Assembly: GCF_027853245.1 (NCBI RefSeq) | Contig: NZ_JAPTZM010000004.1 | Source of the DNA: Atlantibacter subterraneus | Lineage (GTDB): Bacteria > Pseudomonadota > Gammaproteobacteria > Enterobacterales > Enterobacteriaceae | Reading direction: 5' to 3' (one strand) | Length of the DNA: 64,000 nucleotides | Part shown: positions 1-6,405 of the stretch, in pieces | How the letters are laid out: every line of letters begins with the position of its first letter | How positions within the stretch are numbered: position 1 is the first letter of the stretch | The notes under the pieces: model-generated | Seen by the model: the letters and a program-made list of their open reading frames with translations, nothing else | Database searches by the model: none | What the model was told of the DNA's origin: nothing | Made by a program: the position numbers and the translations under genes

Positions 1-169
1 CGATTCCTGTCATTGCGCCTGTATGCACTCCTAAGCACACGATCACCATTGCCTTACTCATTGCGTTATTAAAATGGAAATAAACGCGGTAGATTGATTC
101 ACCGTCCATCATCAACTCAGCGACCTTTTGTTCAATCAAGGTGAATCGCTTTCTTAACGCGGCTGTCAT
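1..169 (-). CDS. Unknown phage protein, partial (N-terminal 56 residues)
   Basis: An open frame starts at 169 on the minus strand and runs off the left edge without a stop. It begins MTAALRKRFTLIEQK, with a basic N-terminus. It starts three bases after the stop of the 65-aa gene upstream, so the two are probably cotranscribed; a purine-rich AGAAGGA lies just inside the end of that upstream gene. I do not recognise the family. Confidence 0.5.
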   Translation of the reverse strand, partial: MTAALRKRFTLIEQKVAELMMDGESIYRVYFHFNNAMSKAMVIVCLGVHTGAMTGI

Positions 170-172
170 TTC

Positions 173-370
173 TTATTCTGGTGTTCCTTCTTTCTTAAAT
201 TCTGCCCGCATGTTTTTCTTAACCTCTTTAAAATTGCCACCGTAAATAGTTACAGGAGACAAAGAAGAAAGACGGTCAATAGATTGCGGGTTGCTCGTTC
301 CGATGTAATAGTATGACAAGCAGTCATTGAAATATTTCTTCCCGTCCTGAATACGTAAGTTGAATTTCAT
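173..370 (-). CDS. Unknown small phage protein, 65 aa
   Basis: The frame could extend upstream to 409, but the start at 370 (protein begins MKFNLRIQDGKKYF) has an AAAGG ribosome site about ten bases before it and is preferred. The product is small and basic with no membrane segment or motif I recognise. It lies between the antirepressor gene and the partial gene at the left edge, all on the minus strand, which suggests an early or regulatory phage transcript. The leader upstream holds a GC-rich hairpin (452-470) and a four-codon ATG frame at 434. Confidence 0.55.
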   Translation of the reverse strand: MKFNLRIQDGKKYFNDCLSYYYIGTSNPQSIDRLSSLSPVTIYGGNFKEVKKNMRAEFKKEGTPE

Positions 371-447
371 TGTAAGTACCTTTGTTGTTATTGTTAGCGG
401 CACTCGCAATGCCGTTTAATTAAGTTACAGTCATTATATTTTCCTCA

Positions 448-476
448 TAAGCCCCCGCTCGTAACGGGGGATTTTT
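448..476. terminator. GC-rich hairpin between two minus-strand phage genes
   Basis: CCCCCG (452-457) pairs with CGGGGG (465-470) over a seven-base loop. The T-run follows on the plus strand (472-476), so as an intrinsic terminator it reads plus-strand transcription, although the flanking genes are on the minus strand. On the minus strand it would sit in the leader of the 65-aa gene, just before a TGAGGA ribosome-site sequence. Confidence 0.5.
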
Positions 477-479
477 CAT

Positions 480-1349
480 TTACATTGCTGCGGCTAACAC
501 AGCATCAAGATCATTTGAATACTTAGCTTTGATTTCGTCGTAACACCATTCTTTTTTTGATTTCGAAATCAGGTTGTCTTTAACCATACGGTTTAATAAC
601 CATTTAGCGCTTGAACATTTCAACAGTGGAGTTTTATGAATTCCGCAGATTTTGAAGTGTTTCATATATTGCTGGTATGGTTCGTTCCCGTTCGATTGCA
701 TCATCACGCCGGAATTGCGCAAATACTCAAACATCTGGATTTTACCGAACACTCCAGTGATCTTCGCGAACGTACCGATATTGATCGCTTTATTATCATC
801 AAAAAACACATCAAGGAAGGTTTCGTGTTCTTCTTCCTGCTGGATCAGCAACTGTTCTTTCTCTTTGTTTTCCAGTTCCAGTTGCGCACGTTCCGCTTCC
901 AGTTTACCCGCTAACATTAACGCTTCTGCAAAACTCTGAGGAATTGCAAAGGCTGGTTTCTGTTGGGCTTCCAGTTCTTCGAGACGTTCAATAACACCCA
1001 TTCGGATCGCGGTGCTGTATCCAGCAACCAAACACATCGAATGCTTTTTATCTAACAAATATTCTTCTTTGTATCCGCGATAGTCAGTTTTTAGAATAAC
1101 GCCGGGAATAACTATAAGTTGTTGATTTTTATCATGACACTGTAAGGTGGAATGCCCCAGATTTTTCAACATGGTTTCAATTGCACGAATAACGGTATCG
1201 TGTCTGATATCATTGGTAACCTTTTGATGATCTTTGTTCTGATTGATCACTTCGGTTAATTCTTTCGAACTCATCATTACGATATTGTTCGCGCTAACAG
1301 CCTGATTAACGGTGACGGTGTTGTTTTCTACTAAGTTTAATTTGTTCAT
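480..1349 (-). CDS. Rha-type phage antirepressor with KilA-C C-terminus
   Basis: The 289-aa protein has two parts. Residues about 25-130 resemble the Rha (pRha) phage regulatory domain, including the block DYRGYKEEYLLDKKHSMCLV. Residues about 185-235 resemble the KilA-C/ANT domain of phage antirepressors (INIGTFAKITGVFG and EPYQQYMKHFKI). A charged Glu/Gln-rich helix (about 145-180), probably a coiled coil, links them. Proteins of this kind influence lysogeny or early gene expression, often by binding repressors or DNA; the target here is unknown. A 29-codon frame with its own ribosome site (1306-1395) overlaps the start, so translation may be controlled. Antirepressor-like identity is fairly secure, function inferred. 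Confidence 0.8.
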   Translation of the reverse strand: MNKLNLVENNTVTVNQAVSANNIVMMSSKELTEVINQNKDHQKVTNDIRHDTVIRAIETMLKNLGHSTLQCHDKNQQLIVIPGVILKTDYRGYKEEYLLDKKHSMCLVAGYSTAIRMGVIERLEELEAQQKPAFAIPQSFAEALMLAGKLEAERAQLELENKEKEQLLIQQEEEHETFLDVFFDDNKAINIGTFAKITGVFGKIQMFEYLRNSGVMMQSNGNEPYQQYMKHFKICGIHKTPLLKCSSAKWLLNRMVKDNLISKSKKEWCYDEIKAKYSNDLDAVLAAAM

Positions 1350-1395
1350 TGTTTGAAGAACCCTTATAAATAAAATTGGTTAAGTTGGTATACAT
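1306..1395 (-). CDS. Candidate upstream ORF overlapping the antirepressor start, 29 aa
   Basis: An ATG at 1395 follows a good GTGAGGA ribosome site and opens a 29-codon frame that overlaps the first 44 bases of the antirepressor gene in another frame. The product begins MYTNLTNFIYKG and ends rich in basic residues. Its position suggests a leader peptide that could couple or limit antirepressor translation. No homology is recognised; it may be chance. Confidence 0.3.
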   Translation of the reverse strand: MYTNLTNFIYKGSSNNEQIKLSRKQHRHR

Positions 1396-1426
1396 AATTT
1401 AATCCTCACAAGTTTTTACTACCGAT

Positions 1427-1454
1427 GCCCTGGCCTTATGGCTGGGGCTTTTTT
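1427..1454. terminator. Hairpin with T-run between antirepressor and HTH genes
   Basis: GCCCTGGCC (1427-1435) pairs with GGCTGGGGC (1440-1448), allowing two G-U pairs, over a TTAT loop, and TTTTTT follows. The T-run is on the plus strand, so it would stop plus-strand transcription; on the minus strand it is a leader hairpin upstream of the small ORF at 1395. Confidence 0.55.
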
Positions 1455-1460
1455 ACATTA

Positions 1461-1628
1461 TTACGCTAACGTTACTTGCTTTACGACATCCAGATTATAA
1501 CGTTTAATTGCTGCGTATAATGTGCTTCGCGCAATACCGTATTTTTCAAGAATGGCTGGCTTTTCGTTTTTGTTCGCTGCCAGATACTCAGGGGCGATAA
1601 CTTTCAGTTTTGCTAAATTCAGTTTCAT
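1461..1628 (-). CDS. Small helix-turn-helix protein, 55 aa
   Basis: A 55-codon frame beginning MKLNLAKLKVIAPEYL carries the helix-turn-helix-like stretch KYGIARSTLYAAIKRY near its C-terminus, of the type seen in small phage regulators and in resolvase DNA-binding tails. A weak TGGA ribosome site precedes the ATG. It is transcribed towards the antirepressor gene and lies next to the repeat-rich region, which would suit a DNA-binding regulator. The upstream minus-strand sequence holds TATAAATA at 1718-1711. The function is inferred from the motif only. Confidence 0.6.
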   Translation of the reverse strand: MKLNLAKLKVIAPEYLAANKNEKPAILEKYGIARSTLYAAIKRYNLDVVKQVTLA

Positions 1629-1763
1629 AGATTAATTTCCATTTTTTTATTCAGTTCAAATAATACGCCCGTAGGCGTTATGTTCAGAATCAGTTTTTGA
1701 TTCATACATGTATTTATAGGGTGTTATTTTAAGTTTTGTTCGAATATTAATCAGCACGATATA

Positions 1764-1785
1764 AACATTGATCAAAGTCAATGTT
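1764..1785. repeat. Dyad, operator-like, copy 1
   Basis: AACATTGA and TCAATGTT form a perfect 8-bp inverted repeat around a 6-base spacer. The left half-site recurs as AACATTGAT at 2091, again in a dyad. Confidence 0.5.
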
Positions 1786-2090
1786 TTCGAGAAATTAATA
1801 GTTTAACCGAACAACTTTTAATCAGATGAACCAGAATCAAAAATTCATCATGAAACACTACTCCAGTGCTTACACATGAACTCTCGAAGGGTTCTAAGGC
1901 AACGGTCTTATCAATTTTTTAGTAAGAGAAGGGATTCTCTTTACTCTTCGTAACTGTATTTATAGAACACCAGTTACCGATGAATTCAATCATAAAGTTT
2001 TTTATTATGAAGTCAAACCGATCACTCAAAATATTTATTTTATTATAACCTTGAAATTCATACTAAGAATGGTTAGTTTACACACACATC

Positions 2091-2111
2091 AACATTGATT
2101 CAGATCAATAT
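2091..2111. repeat. Dyad, operator-like, copy 2
   Basis: AACATTGAT, a TCAG spacer and ATCAATAT form an imperfect dyad (ATTGAT/ATCAAT perfect) that shares its left half with the dyad at 1764. It may be a binding site for a phage regulator. Confidence 0.45.
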
Positions 2112-2277
2112 AATTCTGACCTGTGAATTCATATCTCAGAACTCATAATTTAAACCCACTCAGAACCCTTCTAAATCGAACCAGAAACGATTTAAACCTA
2201 ATCCTAATACCTTTCCTTACCTTTATTTAAAACCCTCTCAAAACCTCATTCATGAAGAATTTAAAAAATAACACTGA

Positions 2278-2316
2278 GGCCGTAGGCCGAAGGATTTCGA
2301 GCGAAGCGAAGAAATC
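2278..2316. repeat. Triloop and dyad element A
   Basis: GGCC-GTA-GGCC (2278-2288) is a triloop hairpin, followed by the dyad GATTTC (2293-2298)/GAAATC (2311-2316) enclosing the GCGAAGCGAA sequence that recurs through the region. Confidence 0.5.
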
Positions 2317-2440
2317 TATCCATTAACAATGATCGATACTTGAAAGTAGTAATGTCTATTGTCTTATATATAATTATATATTAGAGAAAAGTGGACATTT
2401 TAACATTAGATTAAATTTAATATTTTTTGTGATATTACGT

Positions 2441-2477
2441 TGTCGCTTCGCGATGTCGGGGCTTCGCCCCTCCAGAT
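2441..2477. repeat. 37-bp direct repeat, copy 1
   Basis: Identical to 2630-2666. It contains two tandem triloop hairpins, TCGC-TTC-GCGA and GGGGC-TTC-GCCCC. No T-run follows, so it does not look like a terminator. Confidence 0.8.
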
Positions 2478-2515
2478 CCATTTCATATCACTTCAAATTT
2501 ACGAGCGAAGCGAGT

Positions 2516-2539
2516 GCATCAAGGCGAAGCCGAAGATGC
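2516..2539. repeat. Nested triloop dyad element C
   Basis: GCATC (2516-2520) pairs with GATGC (2535-2539) around an inner GGC-GAA-GCC hairpin. It lies between the two copies of the 37-bp repeat. Confidence 0.5.
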
Positions 2540-2629
2540 TAACTATTAATAATAATCATTACGTAAAAATATTAATAACTTAGCAATAATTTAAATGATC
2601 AATTCATAGTAATACTACGTAATGATCAT

Positions 2630-2666
2630 TGTCGCTTCGCGATGTCGGGGCTTCGCCCCTCCAGAT
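2630..2666. repeat. 37-bp direct repeat, copy 2
   Basis: Identical to 2441-2477 and 189 bp away, in the same orientation. Like copy 1 it follows an ACGT-containing, AT-rich stretch. Confidence 0.8.
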
Positions 2667-2750
2667 TATTTCTTGAATATTCAATGAATGATTATGAATG
2701 GCTAATTATGTATATTGTTTAGGTGACGAAGCCAGTGATACCGGGCCTCT

Positions 2751-2774
2751 CAGGGTATCTAAAGTAACAAATTG
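2751..2774. repeat. 24-bp direct repeat upstream of the late module, copy 1
   Basis: The core ATCTAAAGTAACAAATTG (2757-2774) is repeated exactly at 2800-2817; the six bases before it differ at one position. Two evenly oriented copies close to the first late gene suggest a protein-binding array, possibly for packaging. Confidence 0.65.
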
Positions 2775-2793
2775 AATGAAGGAATCGGCATCA

Positions 2794-2817
2794 CAGGGGA
2801 TCTAAAGTAACAAATTG
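2794..2817. repeat. 24-bp direct repeat upstream of the late module, copy 2
   Basis: Second copy, starting 43 bp after the first (about four helical turns), same orientation, one mismatch over 24 bp. Confidence 0.65.
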
Positions 2818-2950
2818 CCTTTGAAATCCTTTCAAAAATTGAATAGTCATTCATTTAATTGAATTAATATTCATCTGTAATAATGTTCTTGCTGGCAAAA
2901 TTATTCCGTTCGATACTGGTGGTTGGCTTTCAGAACACAAAGGAATAACA

Positions 2951-3160
2951 ATGAGTCATGGTAAGGCAGAACCAACTAATGCCAATGCAGCCGATTACAA
3001 AATATACGCACGACTTGATGCAGGGGAATCGCTTGAAAGCATCATTGCGAATCCACCTACTACCAAAAACAATAAAGTCACAAAAATTTCGAACATAAAA
3101 CAAGAATACGGGTTCTGGCAGCGATGGCGCAAAAACAACCCTAAGCCTGCTAACAAATGA
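2951..3160 (+). CDS. Unknown small phage protein, 69 aa
   Basis: The first plus-strand gene of the late module. AAGGA precedes the ATG at 2951 (protein begins MSHGKAEPTNANAADYK). It is small and basic, with the C-terminal stretch FWQRWRKNNPKPANK. In lambda-like phages the gene before the large terminase usually encodes the small terminase subunit, and this product is short for that role; I see no diagnostic motif. It stands directly after the 24-bp direct repeats. A DNA-binding packaging role is possible but unproven. Confidence 0.55.
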   Translation: MSHGKAEPTNANAADYKIYARLDAGESLESIIANPPTTKNNKVTKISNIKQEYGFWQRWRKNNPKPANK

Positions 3161-3230
3161 TCGAACCCGTTCCGCCAGTCACCCAACAAACACCCCTTCG
3201 ACCAACGGAACGGGCCGGATAAATCATCCC

Positions 3231-3268
3231 ATAAATATTGCCATATGAGGAAATTTTTATATGGCAAT
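3231..3268 (+). promoter_or_regulatory. TAAATA motif and start-codon hairpin before the HNH gene
   Basis: TAAATA (3232-3237) is followed by a perfect 10-bp inverted repeat: ATTGCCATAT (3237-3246) and ATATGGCAAT (3259-3268). The 3' arm contains the start codon ATG (3261). The 12-base loop begins with GAGG, the ribosome site. If formed in mRNA, the stem would hold the start codon while the loop displays the ribosome site. Confidence 0.7.
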
Positions 3269-3716
3269 TCTAACTCAGAAGACCGCACTCAAATTCAAAC
3301 AGATCCTCTTTGATAAACAGAATGGTAAATGCGCCGTATGCATCCTACCACTGGAATCAGTGAACAAGGCATGTTTAGACCATTCACATTATACAGGCCA
3401 CGTCAGACAGCTTTTGTGTGCGTCCTGTAATACGTTCGAGGGTAGATGTTTGAACATCATGTATCGCGCCGGATACCGGAACCGTGTCGATTTTGCTGAT
3501 GTCCTCGAAGGGTTGGCGGCGTACTGGCGTAAAGACTACTCAACCAATCCCATTCATCCGTCGTTTGTTCTGGACGAAAGTAAAAAGTTTGCGCGTTTTA
3601 CCAGGGAACGAATGATCAAGGAACTCCGGGAAGAGGGAATCGACGTGGACAAAACTTATAGTCGGGAACAGTTGGTAGATATCTTTAAGAAAACATATCG
3701 TGAAAAACTGGCATAA
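3261..3716 (+). CDS. HNH endonuclease, endonuclease VII family
   Basis: This 151-aa protein has the recombination endonuclease VII pattern: CAVC (residues 23-26), then LDHSHYTGHVRQLLCASCN (about 39-57), with the catalytic DH and a second zinc pair CASC. The charged C-terminal tail (REEGIDVDKTYSREQLVDIF) may be a DNA-binding extension. T4 endonuclease VII resolves branched DNA. HNH proteins coded beside terminases in HK97-like phages are needed for end cleavage during packaging, and the position just before the terminase fits that better. The family call is secure; the role in packaging is inferred. Confidence 0.85.
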   Translation: MAILTQKTALKFKQILFDKQNGKCAVCILPLESVNKACLDHSHYTGHVRQLLCASCNTFEGRCLNIMYRAGYRNRVDFADVLEGLAAYWRKDYSTNPIHPSFVLDESKKFARFTRERMIKELREEGIDVDKTYSREQLVDIFKKTYREKLA

Positions 3717-3774
3717 ATAAATTTACAAAAGAGGCGGTGATTAAACCCCGCATGGATAGCTCTTAATATAAGGG

Positions 3775-3811
3775 CATCCAAAACGGTATTTTCCGGGTGT
3801 CGTTTTGGATG
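3775..3811. repeat. 11-bp perfect inverted repeat before terminase
   Basis: CATCCAAAACG (3775-3785) and CGTTTTGGATG (3801-3811) are perfect inverted repeats around a 15-base spacer. No T-run follows, so it is not a typical terminator. It lies in the roughly 190-bp leader between the HNH and terminase genes. Confidence 0.6.
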
Positions 3812-3848
3812 TTCTTAGACATAACATCGTTTCCTTACCTTATTCATT

Positions 3849-3879
3849 GCCCCAGCCCTGAAAAGCCGGGGCTTTTTTT
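3849..3879 (+). terminator. Intrinsic terminator upstream of terminase
   Basis: GCCCCAGC (3849-3856) pairs with GCCGGGGC (3865-3872) with one mismatch, followed by TTTTTTT. It would stop transcription from the HNH gene and implies a new start or antitermination for the terminase gene, whose leader follows directly. Confidence 0.75.
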
Positions 3880-3884
3880 CGCAA

Positions 3885-3922
3885 TAAATATTGGTCAGAG
3901 AGGAATTAACATGACCAATATT
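3885..3922 (+). promoter_or_regulatory. TAAATA motif and start-codon hairpin before terminase
   Basis: TAAATA (3885-3890) overlaps the 5' arm of a perfect 11-bp inverted repeat, AATATTGGTCA (3887-3897) and TGACCAATATT (3912-3922). The 14-base loop carries the ribosome site GAGAGGA and the A of the start codon; the TG of ATG (3911-3913) is the first part of the 3' arm. Confidence 0.75.
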
Positions 3923-5854
3923 GATAAGTTAAAAAATATTTTCAAAGCGTGTTCAACGTTTATTCAACCGCCGCCTGTTCTATCTCCATCCGAATGGTGC
4001 GAAGCTAATTTGACCGTTGTTGATGGCCCGCAATTAGGACAAAAATTAAAGCTGTTCCCATTCCAGAAAGAAATGATCGACGCTATTCAGGAAGGGAAAC
4101 GCAAAATTGTTTTTAAAACCAGCGCACAGATAGGAAAAACTTCAATCCTGAACGGTATTCTTTTTTACCAGATGAAACATTCTGGAAACAACATAGGGGT
4201 TTTGCAAGCCTCTGTACGGGAATTAAATCAGTGGATAAATTCCAAGATTAAACCAACGATTCAACAAACACCTTGTTTAGCGGAGATGGTGACAAACAAG
4301 AATGATAAAGAAGCAGTTAATAACTTAAGCCAAATACAGCTTAAATCTGGTCAATTCATTTACATGATGAGTTTAGGCAGTCCCAAACACCTTCGTGGAA
4401 AAACTTTGCAAACCATTTTATTAGATGAAATATCAGCCGTGCCAGTATCATCATCGGAAATCGAAGGGGATCCCGTACTCATCGCTGAACAACGCAGTAC
4501 TGCTTTTGGTGAAGATGTAGTTATTGTTTTGTCCAGTACGCCAACATCAAAAGATGATCCCATTGATAAAAATTTCCAGGCATCGGATCAGCGTTACTTT
4601 TATGTACCCTGCCCGCATTGCGATCACCAACACGTATTAAAATGGGAAAACGTTAAATTCGAATGGCATCAGGTTCAGGGTAAAAGATTACCTAATGTCG
4701 GTACCGCTAAATACCACTGTCCCGAATGTAAAAAAGCATGGTCAGAGGGTGATAGATTGCGGGCCGTAAGCCGTGGGAAGTTCAAGGCACATAACCCTAT
4801 GTCAACCGTTGCGGGCTTTCATCTGAGTCGTTTATATAGCCCTATGGCAACAATTAAAAGTATCGTACAGGATTACGCAGATTGTTATCAAAATTTCAGT
4901 CTTCAAACCTTTTACCAGACTTCGTTAGGCGAAACTTACAGTGATTTGATTGAAGATCCTGGTGTTGAAGCAATTGAAAAACTTAAAACGGATATCAGTC
5001 TTACCAATATTCCCGCTGACACACTCTTTATTGCTGGTGGCTGTGATCAGCAACTTGATCGGCTTGAATTAACTTTACTCGGTGTAAGTGAAAAGAATAT
5101 CTACCTGCTTTCTCATCAAAGTTTTTACGATATTAATTGCGAACGTGTGCAATCTCCCGCTTACACAAAATTAATCAACTTTCTGAAAAATGATTTCAGG
5201 GACGTAAACGGCAATAAAATCCCTATGTTGTGGTGCAATTTAGACAGTTCGAACGGGAAAGCAACTAGCACCGTTTATCGCAACTGTAACCGTTACAGCA
5301 AACTACACGCGATCAAGGGTTCAAGCACATTTACAGCACCGTTAATACCTGAAAAAGCTAGTCGTATTGGTGGTCAGGAACTCTATGTTCTGGGCGTATC
5401 GACCGGAAAAACTGTAGTGCGTGAACTTCTGAACCGAAACATTAACGCTACGGCTTCAACAAAATTTCTGATCACTAGCGACGTCCCGGACGATTGGGCC
5501 GAACAGCTTCTTTCTGAAGAATTAAAAAAGATGGGTACTGGTGTTCGCTGGGTATTGTCGAAAGGAAAAGAACGAAACGAAGCACTTGATTGCCTCGTCT
5601 ATTCCATTTGTGCAATGAACCAGGTGCTCAGGAAAACCAAATGGGAAAAATTAAGGGCTTACAAGGCACGTATTAACGCTGATGATGTTAACCCTACCTG
5701 TGAACCCGAAAAGGCCACAGAGGACGATTTAACCCCACAGGAACCGTTAAAATTTATATCTACAAAACAACCTGAACCAGAAAGGAAAGTTTTGAAACCA
5801 GATCGCCCTGTTTCACGAAGGCCAAAACAAACCGGATGGATTTCGCGGCGTTAA
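3911..5854 (+). CDS. Terminase large subunit, lambda gpA family
   Basis: This is the 647-aa packaging ATPase/nuclease (lambda gpA is 641). The start at 3911 is chosen for its GAGAGGA ribosome site; the open frame continues upstream to 3797 but through a terminator hairpin. Residues 71-78 (SAQIGKTS) are the Walker A variant of the family, and TILLDE (168-173) is Walker B. Two zinc-type pairs, CPHC and CPEC, lie in the middle. The nuclease half begins near GGCDQQLDRLELTLLG. The protein cuts concatemeric DNA and drives it into the prohead. The dissociated C-terminus is proline- and lysine-rich. Preceded by its own terminator and hairpin leader. Confidence 0.93.
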   Translation: MTNIDKLKNIFKACSTFIQPPPVLSPSEWCEANLTVVDGPQLGQKLKLFPFQKEMIDAIQEGKRKIVFKTSAQIGKTSILNGILFYQMKHSGNNIGVLQASVRELNQWINSKIKPTIQQTPCLAEMVTNKNDKEAVNNLSQIQLKSGQFIYMMSLGSPKHLRGKTLQTILLDEISAVPVSSSEIEGDPVLIAEQRSTAFGEDVVIVLSSTPTSKDDPIDKNFQASDQRYFYVPCPHCDHQHVLKWENVKFEWHQVQGKRLPNVGTAKYHCPECKKAWSEGDRLRAVSRGKFKAHNPMSTVAGFHLSRLYSPMATIKSIVQDYADCYQNFSLQTFYQTSLGETYSDLIEDPGVEAIEKLKTDISLTNIPADTLFIAGGCDQQLDRLELTLLGVSEKNIYLLSHQSFYDINCERVQSPAYTKLINFLKNDFRDVNGNKIPMLWCNLDSSNGKATSTVYRNCNRYSKLHAIKGSSTFTAPLIPEKASRIGGQELYVLGVSTGKTVVRELLNRNINATASTKFLITSDVPDDWAEQLLSEELKKMGTGVRWVLSKGKERNEALDCLVYSICAMNQVLRKTKWEKLRAYKARINADDVNPTCEPEKATEDDLTPQEPLKFISTKQPEPERKVLKPDRPVSRRPKQTGWISRR

Positions 5855-5902
5855 AAACATCAATAAATAGCCTATATGATTCAAAGAATACAGGGCTTTT
5901 AT

Positions 5903-6403
5903 ATGACACCACAAATTACCGTCAGAAAAGGACAACCGATCACTTTTGATGGACTTACCGATGCGGAGTCCTTTTCTGTTATTGACCAGAATGAAAAAAC
6001 CGTATTTGCCAGAACTAATAATGGTGAACAGTTTATCACTTTTCCGTCAACCCAATTAGAAACAGGAAAGTATTTGATTACCGCTTTAAATCATAGCGGT
6101 GACATTATCCGTATTATGCCTTTAAAAATTATCGGTTTGTTTGATAAAGAAGATCGCGTTGATACCCTACGTGAGCAATTAAAACTGATTGATCAGGTTA
6201 TTTCCGCAAAGCTGGAAGATGATCAGGGTGTATTAACTCAACTCAGTATTAATTCGAAAACACTCGTTTATTCGTCCCTTGCCGATTTGGTTGCATTATC
6301 CGATTCACTACGGACACAACTTGCTCAATCGCTCAGAACCAAACGCGCTAAACAGGGCAAATCACCTATTACCGCAATCAAAGTTAAATTTACAAGGGCT
6401 TAA
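5903..6403 (+). CDS. gpW-like head-tail joining protein with extra N-terminal domain
   Basis: Placed between terminase and portal, as W is in lambda (A-W-B). The C-terminal half (about residues 85-150, LREQLKLIDQVISAK to LSDSLRTQLAQSL) has the gpW layout: a helix, a short beta hairpin, and a second helix. The first 80 residues form a beta-rich segment not present in the 68-aa lambda protein. The start at 5903 is preferred over 5876 because it follows the leader hairpin region; the ribosome site is weak (AGGGC). TAAATA lies at 5864-5869, and a mismatched stem runs from about 5866 to 5900. gpW plugs the portal after packaging. The W assignment rests on position and pattern. Confidence 0.65.
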   Translation: MTPQITVRKGQPITFDGLTDAESFSVIDQNEKTVFARTNNGEQFITFPSTQLETGKYLITALNHSGDIIRIMPLKIIGLFDKEDRVDTLREQLKLIDQVISAKLEDDQGVLTQLSINSKTLVYSSLADLVALSDSLRTQLAQSLRTKRAKQGKSPITAIKVKFTRA

Positions 6404-6405
6404 CC

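Larger units (their letters stand above)
1629..2950. other. Non-coding, repeat-rich AT-rich phage region
   Basis: No convincing gene is seen on either strand in about 1.3 kb. The region contains dyads at 1764-1785 and 2091-2111, a 10-bp hairpin with one bulge near 1921-1947, GC-rich triloop hairpins (2278-2316, 2516-2539), a 37-bp direct repeat (2441 and 2630), an 11-bp inverted repeat pair (2555-2565 and 2616-2626) and a near-identical 24-bp direct repeat (2751 and 2794). It lies between the minus-strand regulatory genes and the plus-strand late module, so it may carry an origin, a packaging site, promoters or non-coding RNA. None of these roles is proven by sequence. Confidence 0.75.

Noticed and set aside
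2441..2666. CRISPR-like array
   Set aside because: Only two copies of the repeat are present, the gap is 152 bp and there are no cas genes.
2951..3160. Small terminase subunit
   Set aside because: Position fits, but the 69-aa product is short and has no family motif, so the gene is left unnamed.
3797..3910. Longer N-terminus for terminase
   Set aside because: It would be translated through a terminator hairpin, and the 3911 start has a strong ribosome site and matches the lambda gpA length.
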